Source of the DNA: Lumbricus rubellus
Lineage: Eukaryota > Annelida > Clitellata > Crassiclitellata > Lumbricidae
DNA: 64,000 nt
Assembly: GCA_945859605.1 (NCBI GenBank)
Contig: OX243821.1
Location: 318,001 to 382,000 of the forward strand
Reading direction: 5' to 3'
Position numbers and translations under genes: made by a program. Of the stretch, positions 10,764 to 23,103 are shown piece after piece; position 1 is the first letter of the stretch; every line of letters begins with the position of its first letter. Below the pieces are notes generated by a model. It searched no databases, was not told the origin of the DNA, and was given only the letters and a program-made list of their open reading frames with translations.

Positions 10764-11286
10764 ATGCTAGTCATGTTATTGTAATGTGTGGGCGCATGCT
10801 CATGAATAGGTGCAAGAGGAGCACTGGAGTATTTCCACATATTTTTTAACTACAATTTTTTTGCATTTTTAGCAAATTTCTTCGCTCTAAGACACTAATG
10901 ATACTAATCATAGTCTGCCAAGTGAAATTTACATCTTCTGAAAAATAGACTCGTATTTTTAATTCCTTTATTGCATTGTTTAGGCTCTGTAACAACAGCT
11001 ATTGTGTTTTGCTACTTCCTGCAAAAGATGCCTGCCTTCATTGTATGGTGAAAACCAGTGTCCCTCTTACTTACATTCTATTTAGGAATTTATTTTTAAG
11101 TGTGATAGTTGTACAGTCGTTCAAACTTCAATGCATTGCTATATGAACATAAACATTGTGATACACTAAAGCTACTTATCCAGACTTGTTGATAAATGCA
11201 AAGTATATATTTTGTCTAGGATTATTTTTGAACTGCCTCTAAAGAAAGATGTACTGATCATGCAAATATAAATACCCACTGTGTCA

Positions 11287-11292
11287 AATAAA
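11287..11292 (+). terminator. Possible distal polyadenylation signal for BBOX
   Basis: AATAAA about 850 nt after the stop, beyond the MITE. No closer canonical signal was seen. Between 10764 and 12240 there is otherwise only AT-rich sequence and two short LINE-tail fragments (about 11470 and 12110-12175). Confidence 0.25.
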
Positions 11293-12248
11293 GCTGTATA
11301 GAGACTTCTGTTTATAAGTGTACAAGTAACGAAATGTGTATACGGAGACATACGTAAAGCAATGGTCAGAAATAGATTTTGAAACAAATTCTGAAGTTTA
11401 TCAGAATTAAGCTGATAGGAATAAAATCTTCAATCTGACTTATGCTCATTCATAATCATTCATTTAAGTAATTACAATAGCTCCTCTTCAAGGAAACTAC
11501 TCAGAGGTGCTTTCTACTCAAGCATGATCTATTGGAAACAAAATTATATTTCTTTACAAGAGTATTATAATTTTAATAGTGCTGTTTTAAGTATTCAAAG
11601 GCAAACGTCTTACTGTTGAAAATGTTTCCACTGCATTCGCTAGATGGCAACACGTTATGTAAAATCTCACAAATGGGTGTTTTTGCACTTCTTCTGCACG
11701 AAGCGTGGTAATCTGTTCAATAACTTGATTCCTTTAATATCGAAGCTATCTTCTTATTATTATATCTGTGAAAGCGCATAAAATGACTCAACAAAATTTT
11801 AAATAAAAATGTTATCCATAACTCTTGAAAGATGCAGGCTACAGTTTGGCAGAAGATTTTATCATGAAATAATAATTAGGAAATATTTAAAACATAAATG
11901 CAGATAATAAGTGCACAATCGATTAATTCAATGTGATCATTAGCATTAATTTTGACCACATGTTTATGAGTTTTGGCTTTTCTCATTTACACGAGACATC
12001 ACATAAAGTTGTAGATCCTTCCTGGGACTAACATCGATATTAATTAGTCCCAGGTTTTATAGGGTCCTTTAAGACTTTTTGCTTTACCGTAGTTGGACTA
12101 GGGGCTCTTCTGTACAGCTTTCTTGAAGGGGCGGTATTTTAATTCTTGAAATAAATGAATGAATGAATGAAAGAGTAATAAAATATTATTTATATACCTA
12201 AAAATGCGTTATATAAATTGTCAACGTCGTCGTCTGCGGGATTGCGAT

Positions 12249-12263
12249 GTTATCCATGGAGAC
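12249..12263 (+). promoter_or_regulatory. RFX X-box-like site upstream of DYNC2I2
   Basis: GTTATCCATGGAGAC fits two X-box half sites (GTTATC and GGAGAC) with a 3-nt spacer, 75 bp before the start codon. RFX factors drive ciliary genes in animals, so the location is meaningful. Spacing is longer than the usual 1-2 nt. Confidence 0.5.
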
Positions 12264-12337
12264 TGGAATTCCTGGCTTGTAATTTCAACGAGAAACTGTT
12301 CAAACTTTTTGCTTATTTATTTTAATAATTAGCGAAA

Positions 12338-15300
12338 ATGTTTTCGGATGAGGTTTTGGAGCCTGTCGACTTTAAGTCAACTTGGAAAAAAGAAAGGCAA
12401 GTATTAGCTTGAATAACGTCTCCGACATTTAATGAAACTCTAACAGCGATAAGCGCAACACTACAGTGCTGAACCACTGCTAAAAAATTTACTTTGGTGG
12501 AAATTTTGTGGGTGTATTGAAATAATTTTCAATTAGGATTAAAGGCCTTTTTAGTGTGTGTGTGGTCAACTTTGGTCAACTCATTGCTGGTCTTTATTGA
12601 ATGTGTTTCATCAATTTTGCATGACTTCTAATATCGCAGTTCTTGTCTTCCGTAGATCTTTGGCGGATAGTGGTGTCCAGACAAGTGACCTGGTGACGAA
12701 AGATCGGGGCAGCCAATCGGTCAAGCGAGTTAATCAAGAGGTTTGTTTACAACTGTGTGTGTGTGTGTGTGTGTGTTTGGTATGAAGTGGCTATGTGTGT
12801 ATCATCAGAACTTTTTTATATAGCGCAGGCACTGCATGTCTAGTGTTGTATGTCTACCGTTGAATGGTGTTTTCTCCATCGGCCACATTCGTTTTATTAA
12901 TGTCACAGAGTTCCAGGTTAGTCCCAGCGAAGCAAAACATGCTGTGCGTGCGTGGTGTGCAGTGGTGTAGTGGTGGCGTCGTTGCCTTGGAGCCGGAAGG
13001 TTCGAATCCACCTCGCCGCATAAGGACCTTGGGCAAGTCCTTCACTCACAATTGCTCAGCGCTTCAGCATGAAACGCCGATGCAGTGTCCGCTCTGCATT
13101 CGGGAGCGCCTCTGAGTAGTGAGAGCTTGAGGGGAGCTATAACACGTGCACATACAAACATACGTGTGTGTGTGCACATATATTCCCATAGACACTTTGA
13201 GCACTCTATTTGACACATGGACGTAGGTAAGTCTATAACCTTAAGTAAAACAATTTAATCCTGTCTGATGCACAAAAACTAATTGTTTAATACCGGATTT
13301 GAGTGATTCATTGAAATCACAAAGTACGTCCACTTGACATGAAAACCAACTCTCATCCGTGAATGCTCTGAATTGTTTTGTTGCGTTGTTCTGTTCTTAG
13401 ATTCAGACGGAGGAAGAGATTCCGGAAGATATCCAACTCTACGAAGATGACTCGCCGGAACTTCTTGTTTTCCTTCGTCACATGGAACCACTCGTGTCGA
13501 AGGAGTTGAGAAAGAACTGCCAATCACACGCATTCGATGGTAACTTACCCCACGATACCCTACCCCAAACGCTTCAAGTCTACTGTTGTTGTTGTCATTG
13601 TTATTATCATTGTCGTTGTTATGATGATAGTTCTCTGCCCGAAGGCAATTTCAATGGTATTCGCCTCTGGGGATGAGATGAGTGAGGGGGTTTCCCGTTG
13701 CCTGCTCACAGACAATTGTGGGTGAGCAACTTGTCCAAGGTCGCTACACAGTGGCTTGAGGTAGATTCGAACCTGTGACCCTTCGGTCACAAAGCGAAGA
13801 ACTTACCACTACACCATCGCGTCCCATCATCCAATATCATTATTGGCATTGTTATTATTATTTCGTAAGTAGCATTATTATTGATTTTTGTAATTACTTT
13901 AATTAATTAAGCGCACTATCTTTGTTGTGAAATCCACACTTTGTTCCTTAGATCAGGGCTGACTTTGGCGGACAATCCGACGACTTTGAGGCGAATATTT
14001 TCTGACGACATTTTTTTTGATCATTTGCCCCAAATTTTTCAAAATCATACCACTTTTACCTATTTTTGGTATCTGACGACCTTTTGTTTAATCCTTTGTT
14101 CAAAATTGTTAAACACGCAACCCGGCTGAGACCCGTCACCCTGCAGCACATCACGAAAATCAGGTTGTAGACTGCGACAGACCCGGCTGACTTTCAGCCC
14201 TGCCTTAGAAACTTGCTCACTTATTACATAACTATCACAGGTGTCTTAGTTATTGAGATCAGTTGAATATATGTTCTGTTGATAGGTTACTCTGTTCGAT
14301 GGGAGGAAGAAACAAACACGGTGTCGTGTCTGCACACATTGACCAACAAAGCTGCAGCGGCCGTCATCCCAGATGATGAGGTAATTGAGAGGGATCTCTC
14401 TGTTTTTCAACTTCTTAGAAACATATATGACTATCGCCCGTCATGTCTTAGTCATTGACATCAGTTTATCCATGTCCTGGGAAGCAGAGTTTTTTTATAA
14501 TTCAGCTAGAGCTGAATGAAATTTGTAGTTATATGTAATTCTAACTCAAGATATACATGAGAATTTAATATAAAAATTATGTGTTTAAGAAATTTGTTTA
14601 TTTCATTTTGTTACATGTCATAAAGCTATTGTAATGTTCTTGATATGCATATTATTTTGTTATTAATTAAATTTAATTACTTTTTGACTTATTTCTTGAG
14701 ATAAAATAAAGCTAGAGCATTAATTTTGTATCATTTGAAGCCTGAGACAAGAGCTTTGAAATGGCGTGTCAAACTCAATATGTTGCAATTTAATCACCTC
14801 AATAATTAATGGTTTTGGTGTGTGGCGTCACATATACATATTATGTATGTAGTATAAGAAGTTATGTCTGTGTATTGTAGATGCCTGCTGTTGATCTGTC
14901 GTGGAACTGCACTGGATCTGTCATTGCTGTCGCGTATCCTTAGATATGATATCATCTAGACCGTACATTTATAATACTATTATTATGTATATGCTATATA
15001 TGTACTGTATAAATATTCTTGTATACATATATATATATATCTATAAATAAAAATGAAACTTTCCAACCGTATGTAAGGAGTGTTCTTGAAGACTGACGGA
15101 CCGATTGTTTTGAAAATTTTACAAAACCTTCCATTCCAATAGAACCGTGTTGTATTATGCTTTTTTTTCCAAAGAAACGCAATTTTTCAACAAAAAACCC
15201 TTTGAATTCCATTTGGCCGCCATTTTGAAATTATACAGTATACACTTCCCAACGTCCATGAGGGTTGCCAGATTTCGGAAACGTTTTTGCCGCGACATCA

Positions 15301-18300
15301 CGTCCTAAAGTCACCCAAAAGTCGCGAGATGATCAGGGTTGCCACATTTTGGAAACTCTTTGCCGCGAAATCACGTTGTAGAGTCGCCCAAAAGTCGCGA
15401 TAGCGCATATGTCGCTGTCGGGAAGGAACGGTGTGAGGGAGGAAAGGAGGGAGCTGGACGAAGAAGGAGGGGAGGGACCGGAGGGGAGGGATGGAGAAGG
15501 GAGGGAGGCAGAGGGAGGGAGGGGAATGGAACTGAGAGGGGAGGGCGGAGGGGAAGAGGGAGGGGAGGCGCGAAGAGGGGAGTGGAGGGGCGGGGAAAGG
15601 GGGCGAAGGAACGGGGAGGGAGAGAGAGGGGAGGGAGGGGAGGACGGTCTTTTCTGCCACAGCAATGCGTGGCCGGGTACAGCTAGTTATATATATATAT
15701 ATATATGTATATATATAATTATATATAATTTGTGCTGTATACTATTATAATACTGTATATGTTATTATAATTGTGCACCCAGTTTTCTTAGACTTTATAT
15801 CAGAATTAATTTCAATTTCCATTACCAATTTTAATCACGAAGAAATGGAGCGTTGTTTCGTTAACGCCTTCCTCTTCCAGCTTTGGTCGGACAGATCACG
15901 AGGATTGGTGCAACCACCGCTCTTCCCTCTCAACGTGGAATCTCGATCGACGTAAGATCGAAACGGATCGACCGAACGTTACGATCGAGCAATCGTGTTG
16001 TCTCATGTGTATCGCGTTCCATCCAACGCAACCATCGTGGATCGCAGGAGGAACATTCAACGGTCGGTTGATTGATTGATTGATTGGTGGAAGCATTGAT
16101 TGTTTTATTGTTTGATTGATTGATGGATTATTTGATGGATGAATTGATTGTTGAATTGATTGATTGATGCATTGGTTGATCGATTGATTGATTTACTGAT
16201 TGATTGTTTGATTGATTGATTTACTGATTGTTTGATTGATTGATGCATTGATTGATCGATTGATTGATTTACTGATTGATTGTTTGATTGATTTACTGAT
16301 TGTTTGATTGATTGATGCATTGATTGATCGATTGATTGATTTACTGATTGATTGTTTGATTGATTTACTGATTGTTTGATTGATTGATGCATTGATTGAT
16401 TGTTTGATTGATTGATTGATTGATGTATTTATTAATCGAGCAATCGTGTTGTCTCATGTGTATCGCGTTCCATCCAACGCAACCATCGTGGATCGCCGGA
16501 GGAACGTTCAACGGTTGGTTGATAGATTGATTGATTGATTGATGAATTGATTGATCGTTTGATTGCTTTACTGATTGATTGATTGTTTAATTGATTGTTT
16601 GTGGATCTCAGGAGGAACTTTCAATGGTTGGTCACGAATGAATTTATTTATTTTTAGCTCCAGTCAATAATATATTGGTGGCTGAGGCTCTCTATGTTGT
16701 GTGTTGATTTGATGTTAAATGTCGTTGGGAAGAGAATTTGTGCTGGTTAGTTGGTTGATTGATTGCTTGATTGATTTATTGATTATTTTATTGTTTGATT
16801 GGTTATTTGATTGATTGATTAGTTGCTTGATTGTTTGCTTATTTACTGATTGATTGTTTTATTGATTAATTGATTGTTTGATTGATTTACTGATTGAGTG
16901 ATAGTTTGATTGATGCATTGATTGATTGTTTTAATGATTGATTATTTGTTTGATTATTTATTTGATTGTTTAACCGATTGATTGATTGTTTTATTAATTG
17001 ATTGATTGATTACATTGTGTGTGTGTCGGTTGTTTTTCCAGGTGAGGTGATCGTGTGGGACGTGAGTAACACGGAGAACGCTTTGATCGCAAGCTCTGGA
17101 ATTGGAGACGACTCGCACAAGGAACCAGTGTCGAAACTGCACTGGATTGTGGATCCAGATTCAAAGGGACAGAAATATCACGTCAGTTAATTAATTACTC
17201 TCTGGTTATTGCTACTTTATTATTTAAATAAACTTAGACCGAACTGTTTGAGTTTTTTTACTTACCCAACCCTAACTCTTCCTGTCCTACATTCCCCTTC
17301 AACAGACTTGACCTCTTGGTTCCTTGCTCTATAGAAACTGCTATGGCTCATTCTCGATCATTTGCCTCAATTGGTTGTTCTCTTTGGAATGCACTAAATT
17401 CTCCTTCTGTTCGCTCTACACAACTGATTGCCAATAAACAGTTGCATTAGGATACCTTCCTCTGCCTTAACTTAAAATATATTTTAGAAAAATAAACATA
17501 GATTAAAAAATAAAGTGCTTTATTTGACATCTTTTATTGTGTATGCATGGATTTGAATTTAAACTACGTGCAAGACCTGAACTTTATGAACATCCTCGAC
17601 TCTGAAATGGAAACCATTTCAACAAATCTTTCTTATCTACTAAAAGTGGAGCCATGTAAACTTTTTCAATTGCCATTACCACTTATTAGATTCGAATTAA
17701 TATATAATTATAATTAAAAAATTATATAAATATATGTATATAGATTTATATATATATTTCAATATTCGAATATAATATAATTATAATATTTATATATATT
17801 TAAATGATGTTTGTTTTCAGTTGGTGAGTGTTGGTTGCGATGGCCGTATCTTGGTCTGGCAACTCTATCAACATCAGGCAGCCATGAAGCTTGTTGACGG
17901 GTATGTAGCAGTAGTCATGCGTAATGTATTCTAAAGGAGCTATATAACGAAGGTTTTTAAACATTCATCTGTTACACTCTCCCTTTTCAGGCATCTGTCT
18001 TCTACAATAATAACGTGGGGTGTAGTGGGTATGTTCGTCGCCTTGCATCTACTCTAATGCTATCAATACTGCATCTTATAAGAAACAGTGCTAATATTGT
18101 TTATTATTGAAATCAGAATGAGTGATGATAGCTGGGATAAATAATAGTAATACACCATGATGATGATGATGATGATGATGATTAGAAAAATAATAATCCT
18201 ATATTAATAGTAATGATAGTAATATAGTAAGTGGTAGTGGTAGTAGTAGGAGCAGCAGCAGCAATGACAACAACAATAATAATAATTAATCATTATTACG

Positions 18301-18819
18301 ATTGTCCATGCAGATATATTTAAATATAAAGTTCTGCAAAGACACCTTTTTAATGATGAGCGAGGAATAATATTAAACCACACAAAATCACGTTATATTG
18401 TCTATATTTGGCGGGTTCTTTTTGGTCTTTTAATTATGTAATGGATGAAAATAAATGGGCATTGAATAAAATGATTTTTGCTATTATTGTTTAAGCTTAT
18501 AGATGGTTGCAGAATTATTTGATTTTCATACTAATGTTGAATATCTAACCTATTTGCTTATAATTTTATTGGTGGAATTTGAATGTATACAATTGATTGT
18601 GGACTTGAAATAAATATTTGATGTTGATATAAATGTTTTATAAATTCTTTATACAATACAATAAAATACAAACAAGGTAGGTGCTATATTTTCTGAATAT
18701 CATGTGAAGTTCAAATGAATAATAATAATGGGTGTATCTATTATTATTTGTATATGCAATTATGAGTGTACATATATGCATATACATATATATGTATAAA
18801 AAAATCAGTAAATGAATGA

Positions 18820-18854
<35 letters not shown>

Positions 18855-18971
18855 GGATCCTGTATACCTTGGGGCCCATAAAATTAAATTAATGCCATGT
18901 AATTGCTGCTGCCGAATGCTGATGATAATAAAAATAATGATAGTATCACAATAGCAGTAATAATAGTCTTA

Positions 18972-19025
<54 letters not shown>

Positions 19026-22000
19026 TAAATGAATGCCATGTAACAATGAATAATTGTAAAAATAATGATAGTATCACAATAGCAGTAATAATAGTCTTAG
19101 AATAATAATAATATAGTCTTTATATTCACTATTCGTTGCCTTATTTGCCTGTGTGCAATTAACTACTTCGGAAAATTTTGTATAATAATAATAATAATTA
19201 GCGTTTAGAGGAACTTTTATTCACGACACCGGTGATGAGGACCAAGAACAATAGTAGTAATTATCACTCTTCGGAGTTGATGTTAGAATAGGAAGTTGTC
19301 TGTTTTCTCAATAAATGAAGTTGTTGATAATAATAATAACAATAATAATAAATGAATGCCATGTAACAATGGTAACAAAAATAATGATAGTATCACAATA
19401 GCAGTAATAATAGTCTTAGAAGAATAATAATAATAATAACAATAATAATAAATGAATGCCATGTAACAATGATAACAAAAATAATGATAGTATCACAATA
19501 GCAGTAATAATAGTCTTAGAATAATAATAATAATAATAGTAAGTTGATACCATGTAACAATGAATAATTGTAAAAATAATGATAGTATCACAATAGCAGT
19601 AATAATAGTCTTAGAAGAATAATAATAATAACAATAATAATAAATGAATGCCATGTAACAATGATAACAAAAATAATGATAGTATCACAATAGCAGTAAT
19701 AATAGTCTTAGAATAATAATAATAATAATAGTAAGTTGATACCATGTAACAATGAATAATTGTTCTTTTCGCATCATCTAGCTTTATTCTTCTGACGGAG
19801 AGCCTACCACGTCATCTAAAGCGCAAAGGTCTGGCCAATCAGCCGATGGGAATCTCGTGCATTTCATTCAACCAATCAGACGACACGTCGTTTCTCATTG
19901 GCTCACAGTACGGTGGCATCTATCGATGTTCCACACAGACGAGAGGAACAGCGGCCGGAAGTGAGTGGAACGCAACAACTCTTGATCTGTTTGATTATTT
20001 TTAGAACCTCTTTCTTTATCATTGTTACATCAGAAATTCAATTAACGGTGGTTACTGTTTAGTCTAGGAATCTCCTGGGTGTTCCCCCTCCGGAATGACA
20101 TTCTCCAGAGGAAATCTAGAGCTGTTGTTTACATGGACATACGTAACATTTCTGGTTTCTGGTCCCGCGGGCTTGCATGGCTATTAAGCAGTGCTGTGCT
20201 TTCTCAGTCGTGGGACCCACTGTCTGGAACGACCTCCTGGTTACTCTTCGCTCACTACTTGTGGTCCATCCGACTGCGTTCTACAAGTCTCTCAAGTCTT
20301 TTTTCTTTGGTCATGGTCGGGCTGGGAGCGCCTCTGAGTAGTTTCTTGAAGGGGCGCTATATAAATGCTATGAATGAATGAATGAATTCCCCCCCATGCT
20401 ACTTGAATGAAATGTGGTCCTCATCTCATCATCCAGAAGTAGGCCAGCCAATAACATTATCAGAAAGTAGGTCAGCCAAGAAAGATGGAAAAAGCAGGTC
20501 AGACAGAAAAAGGTAATCAGAAAGTGGGTCATTCAGCAATATTCGCAGAGTCAACCAATAAAATTCACAGAAAGTAGGTCAACCAATGAAATTCACAGAA
20601 ACTAGGTCAGCCAATGAAGTTCGCAGAAAGTAGGTCGACCAATAAGATACACATAAACTCTTAGCTTAGCATCATAAGTACAATGTCTGTTGTGTATCAT
20701 CTGTTTGCAGAGGACGTACGTTGTTCCATTCCTCTCCAGTCTCCGGTTGGTTTCACGTTCTCCGGTCACAAGGGACCTGTCTACGCCGTTGATTCATCAC
20801 CGTACCATCGCAACCTCTTCCTCAGCTCCAGCATGGATGGAAGCATCCGCATCTACTCCGTACTTGAGGTCAGTCGTCTTCCACAGTTGTAGTATTAGTG
20901 GTAGCTTCTATGGCGTCGTAGTTTCCATGGTAACGGTCAGGAGGGGATAAAGGATATTGTGGAGACAGTGGCTTAATTCGTTGTCTTCGTTTGAAATCTG
21001 GTTAATGTGTACGGACCTTTATTCGATCGATGCATTGATCATTTTACACAGAAGCATAATAAATGCGTAATAATAATTATTATAATAATAGTAATAATAA
21101 TAATAATTTTGCATTGTAAGTGCGCTTGTTATAGCGCCCCTTCAAGTTTCGCTACTCAGAGGCGCTCCCGAATGCAGCGCAGACACTGCATCGGAGTTTC
21201 ACGCCGAAGCGTTGAGCAATATTATTGTGAGTGAAGGACTTCCCCAAGGTCCCTACGCGGCGACTTGAGGTGGATTCGAACCTGCATCTCTACGGCTCCA
21301 AGTCAACGAACATACCCACTACATCACCGCGCCCCACATATATAGTGTATCATAATAAACATTGATTCAATTGATGCTATTGTACTGTAATCCAATCCAG
21401 TTTAATTGAAATGATTTTTATGTTGCAACTGACAAATCGTCACTCCACTCTTGCCACCTAAATTTAATCTTAAATTGTTAGTTATTTAAAATTAGATTTT
21501 TAAATTCAACGTAAAATTTTAATTTTAATCCTAAATTGTTATAATTATTTAGAATTAGATTTTAGAATTTAAATGTAAAATTTTAATTTTAAAATAAAAT
21601 CTAATTCTTAGTCAAGGATATCGTTTTAAGCGCCTTCTGAAAGCATGACACATTGAAACGCGTCTTCTTCTTCATTATAATGATTTCAGAAAGATCCTCT
21701 TCTGACACTTGAACCAAACGCTGGTCATCTCTTCACAGCCAGCTGGTCACCTGTCCGGCCAACCGTGGTTGCCGTGGGAACGGGCAGTGGTCAGCTCTAT
21801 CTCTATGACCTCAGACAGAATCGGTCAGCTCCTGTGGTACAACTCGATGCAAGCGCCAAAGCAAAACCTGTCTACTCTTTGCAGTTCAACCATAAGAAGT
21901 ACGAAAACTTTTTTGTTAACTAATTAATTCATTCATTAAAAGGATTTATATAGCACCCCGTCAAGGTGACTACTCAGAAGCGCTCCCGACTTCAGCACAG

Positions 22001-22420
22001 TACAAAGTTTTGAGATGTGCATAGTGGACCCTGGGGAACAAGCGCAGTGACAAAGTGAGGCAAAAGACTTAATTAATTGCATACACACCACTCTACAGAG
22101 CATAAATTAATTAACCCAATTAATGCCTCATGTTTATCAGTGCTTACATTTTTTAATTATTGCAAACTTGTGCTGTATTGGTATTTTAAATTTTTAACAG
22201 TTCTACAAGTTATAATGGACCATTATGGTTAACTGTTGCAAAATGCGTTGCAAGCCACGTACAACGGTTGTACACATTTTCATTCTTCAGGACGAAGCTG
22301 TTGGCGACGGGAGATGGCAGCGGTAGTGTTATGATCTGGAAATTGAACGACGACCTAACAGAACAGACGGCCAGAGATCAGGAAATACTCGACGACATCG
22401 CAAAGATTCATCACGAATGA
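12338..22420 (+). CDS. DYNC2I2: Cytoplasmic dynein-2 intermediate chain 2 (WDR34)
   Basis: Twelve exons are joined: 12338-12396, 12656-12740, 13401-13539, 14286-14380, 14881-14933, 15881-16062, 17042-17181, 17821-17900, 19782-19960, 20711-20868, 21690-21898 and 22291-22420. The total is 1509 nt, 502 aa; human WDR34 is 536 aa. Every junction keeps frame. Intron 1 uses a GC donor (AG|GCAAGT). The N-terminal part has the family's GVQT-type motif and the NCQSHAFDG segment before the first blade. WD blades follow, for instance VDLSWNCTGSVIAVAFG, GGTFNGEVIVWD, SVGCDGRILVWQL and LFLSSSMDGSIRIYS, ending in TGDGSGSVMIWKL. The protein is a subunit of the motor that drives retrograde intraflagellar transport. 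Two X-box-like sites agree with ciliary regulation. I see no defect. Confidence 0.93.
12949..13164 (+). mobile_element. tRNA-SINE family A copy, DYNC2I2 intron 2
   Basis: A plus-strand copy with 'gtggtgtagtgg' (A-box region), 'ggttcgaatccacc' (B box) and the end 'cacgtgcacatacaaaca'. The 'gaggggagctata' tail is mutated from the usual 'gaaggggcgctata'. Confidence 0.88.
13635..13828 (-). mobile_element. tRNA-derived SINE, family C
   Basis: On the minus strand it runs from 'gggacgcgatggtgtagtgg', through B box GGTTCGAATCT, to a body ending '...gggcagagaactatc' and an ATC-rich tail. A second copy, interrupted by a LINE fragment, lies at 62105-62442. The body differs from family A, although the phrase 'gagcaacttgtccaagg' is related. 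Confidence 0.75.
13954..14202. mobile_element. hAT-type MITE 2 (249 bp)
   Basis: Ends are CAGGGCTGACTTTGG and CAGGGCTGAAAGTCAG (reverse complement). Flanks CCTTAGAT (13946-13953) and CCTTAGAA (14203-14210) form an 8-bp duplication with one mismatch. It sits in DYNC2I2 intron 3. Confidence 0.85.
15265..15420. repeat. Two ~76-bp tandem copies in DYNC2I2 intron 5
   Basis: The phrases 'agggttgcca', 'ggaaac', 'ttgccgcga', 'atcacgt' and 'cccaaaagtcgcga' occur in the same order twice (about 15262 and 15338). Confidence 0.8.
15421..15650. repeat. Polypurine GGGA-rich tract
   Basis: About 230 bp of almost uninterrupted purines on the plus strand with very many GGG and GGGG runs. It could form G-quadruplex or triplex DNA. 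It lies in an intron, and the open frames across it are compositional. The end 'gcgtggccgggtacagctagt' next to it looks like a dispersed-repeat terminus. Confidence 0.85.
16063..17025. repeat. (GATT)n satellite with pieces of exon 6
   Basis: The intron after DYNC2I2 exon 6 turns into GATT-type repeat within 10 nt of the donor. Embedded at 16436-16515 is a near-exact copy of the last 80 nt of exon 6 plus donor, and at about 16611-16634 a third shorter piece of the exon end. Confidence 0.92.
17265..17475 (+). mobile_element. LINE reverse transcriptase C-terminal remnant
   Basis: Translation gives stretches such as FNRLDLLVPCSIETA and SFASIGCSLWNALN, which resemble the C-terminal end of CR1/L2-type LINE ORF2 (the 'SF...LWN.LP' region). 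It is broken by a stop and lies in DYNC2I2 intron 7. Confidence 0.6.
18130..19765. repeat. AT-rich array with ~110-bp units, DYNC2I2 intron 8
   Basis: Units carry 'aatgatagtatcacaatag', 'cagtaataatagtcttaga', an (AAT)n run and 'ccatgtaacaatga'. About six copies lie between 18900 and 19765; the last runs to within 20 nt of the exon 9 acceptor. The region from 17901 to 18700 is AT-rich with no exon seen. Confidence 0.88.
20100..20386 (+). mobile_element. L2-like LINE 3' end with GAAT tail
   Basis: Translation gives GPTVWNDLL and VVHPTAFYKSLKSFFFG, a LINE ORF2 C-terminus. It is followed by 'gggagcgcctctgagtag', 'cttgaaggggcgctatata' and (tgaa)n. This is the best copy of the LINE tail that the family A SINE also carries. 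It lies in DYNC2I2 intron 9. Confidence 0.75.
20921..20934 (+). promoter_or_regulatory. Perfect X-box-like site in DYNC2I2 intron 10
   Basis: GTTTCCATGGTAAC matches the RFX consensus RYYNYY-AT-RRNRAC at all positions. It lies 53 bp after exon 10. Confidence 0.5.
21117..21336 (-). mobile_element. tRNA-SINE family A copy, DYNC2I2 intron 10
   Basis: The copy lies after an (ATT)n run. It has a 4-nt 'atta' insertion in 'gagcaatattattgtgag'. The tRNA end is 'catcaccgcgcccc'. Confidence 0.85.
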
Positions 22421-22514
22421 TGATGTCGTCGTCGTCAGCATATCAATAGAATTCTTTGCTTTTCATTTGAAATTAATTGACTACGATAGTTGGAAACAAT
22501 GAACTGTTTGTTTT

Positions 22515-22707
22515 TTGTTTGTATTTGCACTTGTTATAGCACCCTTTTTTCGCTACTCAGAGGCACTCCCGAATGCAGAGCGGACACTGCATCGGAGTTT
22601 CACGCCGAAGCGCTGAGCAATTGTGAGTGGACTTGCCCAAGGTCCTTACGCGGCGAGGTGGATTCGAACCTTCCGGCTCCAAGGCAACGACGCCACCACC
22701 ACGCCCC
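22515..22707 (-). mobile_element. tRNA-SINE family A copy after DYNC2I2
   Basis: About 95 bp after the DYNC2I2 stop. Short deletions are present in the tail ('caccctttttt') and at the tRNA end. Confidence 0.8.
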
Positions 22708-22760
22708 AAATTGAGTTCTCTACTGTTTCATTATCTTATCTAATCCACTGACATCTATAG

Positions 22761-23103
22761 TATGGCTGTACCAAATAGGTGATTAGCACTGTTCGGCCGA
22801 ATACGCATAATTGGACCAGCTATTCGGTCGAATAGTTTATAAAATAGGTCTCCACAGACATTTAACATATAAAATGAAAGCAAAAGCTTCAGTTCAGTGA
22901 ATTTAATACGTAAACCAAAAGTAAACAGTTAACAGTTTTTGTCCTTCTGCCAGTCTCTGTACACTCGTGATGGCAGCTGCATATGCAGAAACTGATGTCA
23001 CATGACCATTATTCGTATTCGGTCTGACTGCTACTATTCGGCCGAATACCAATTAGCTATTTGGCCCGCTATTCGGCCCCGAAGTGAATGTTTGGACAGC
23101 CTA
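22761..23103. mobile_element. hAT-type MITE 3 (343 bp)
   Basis: Ends TATGGCTGTACCAAA and TAGGCTGTCCAAACA (reverse complement). Flanks ATCTATAG and GTCTGTAG agree at 6 of 8 positions. Internally, 'ttcggccgaata'-type words recur in both orientations. It lies between the convergent DYNC2I2 and ANKRD49 genes. Confidence 0.7.

Noticed and set aside
15298..15750. Arg/Glu/Gly-rich and Pro/Ser-rich open frames
   Set aside because: Compositional product of the polypurine tract in the DYNC2I2 intron.
16105..16392. Asn/Gln/Ser-rich open frame on the minus strand
   Set aside because: Translation of the GATT satellite.
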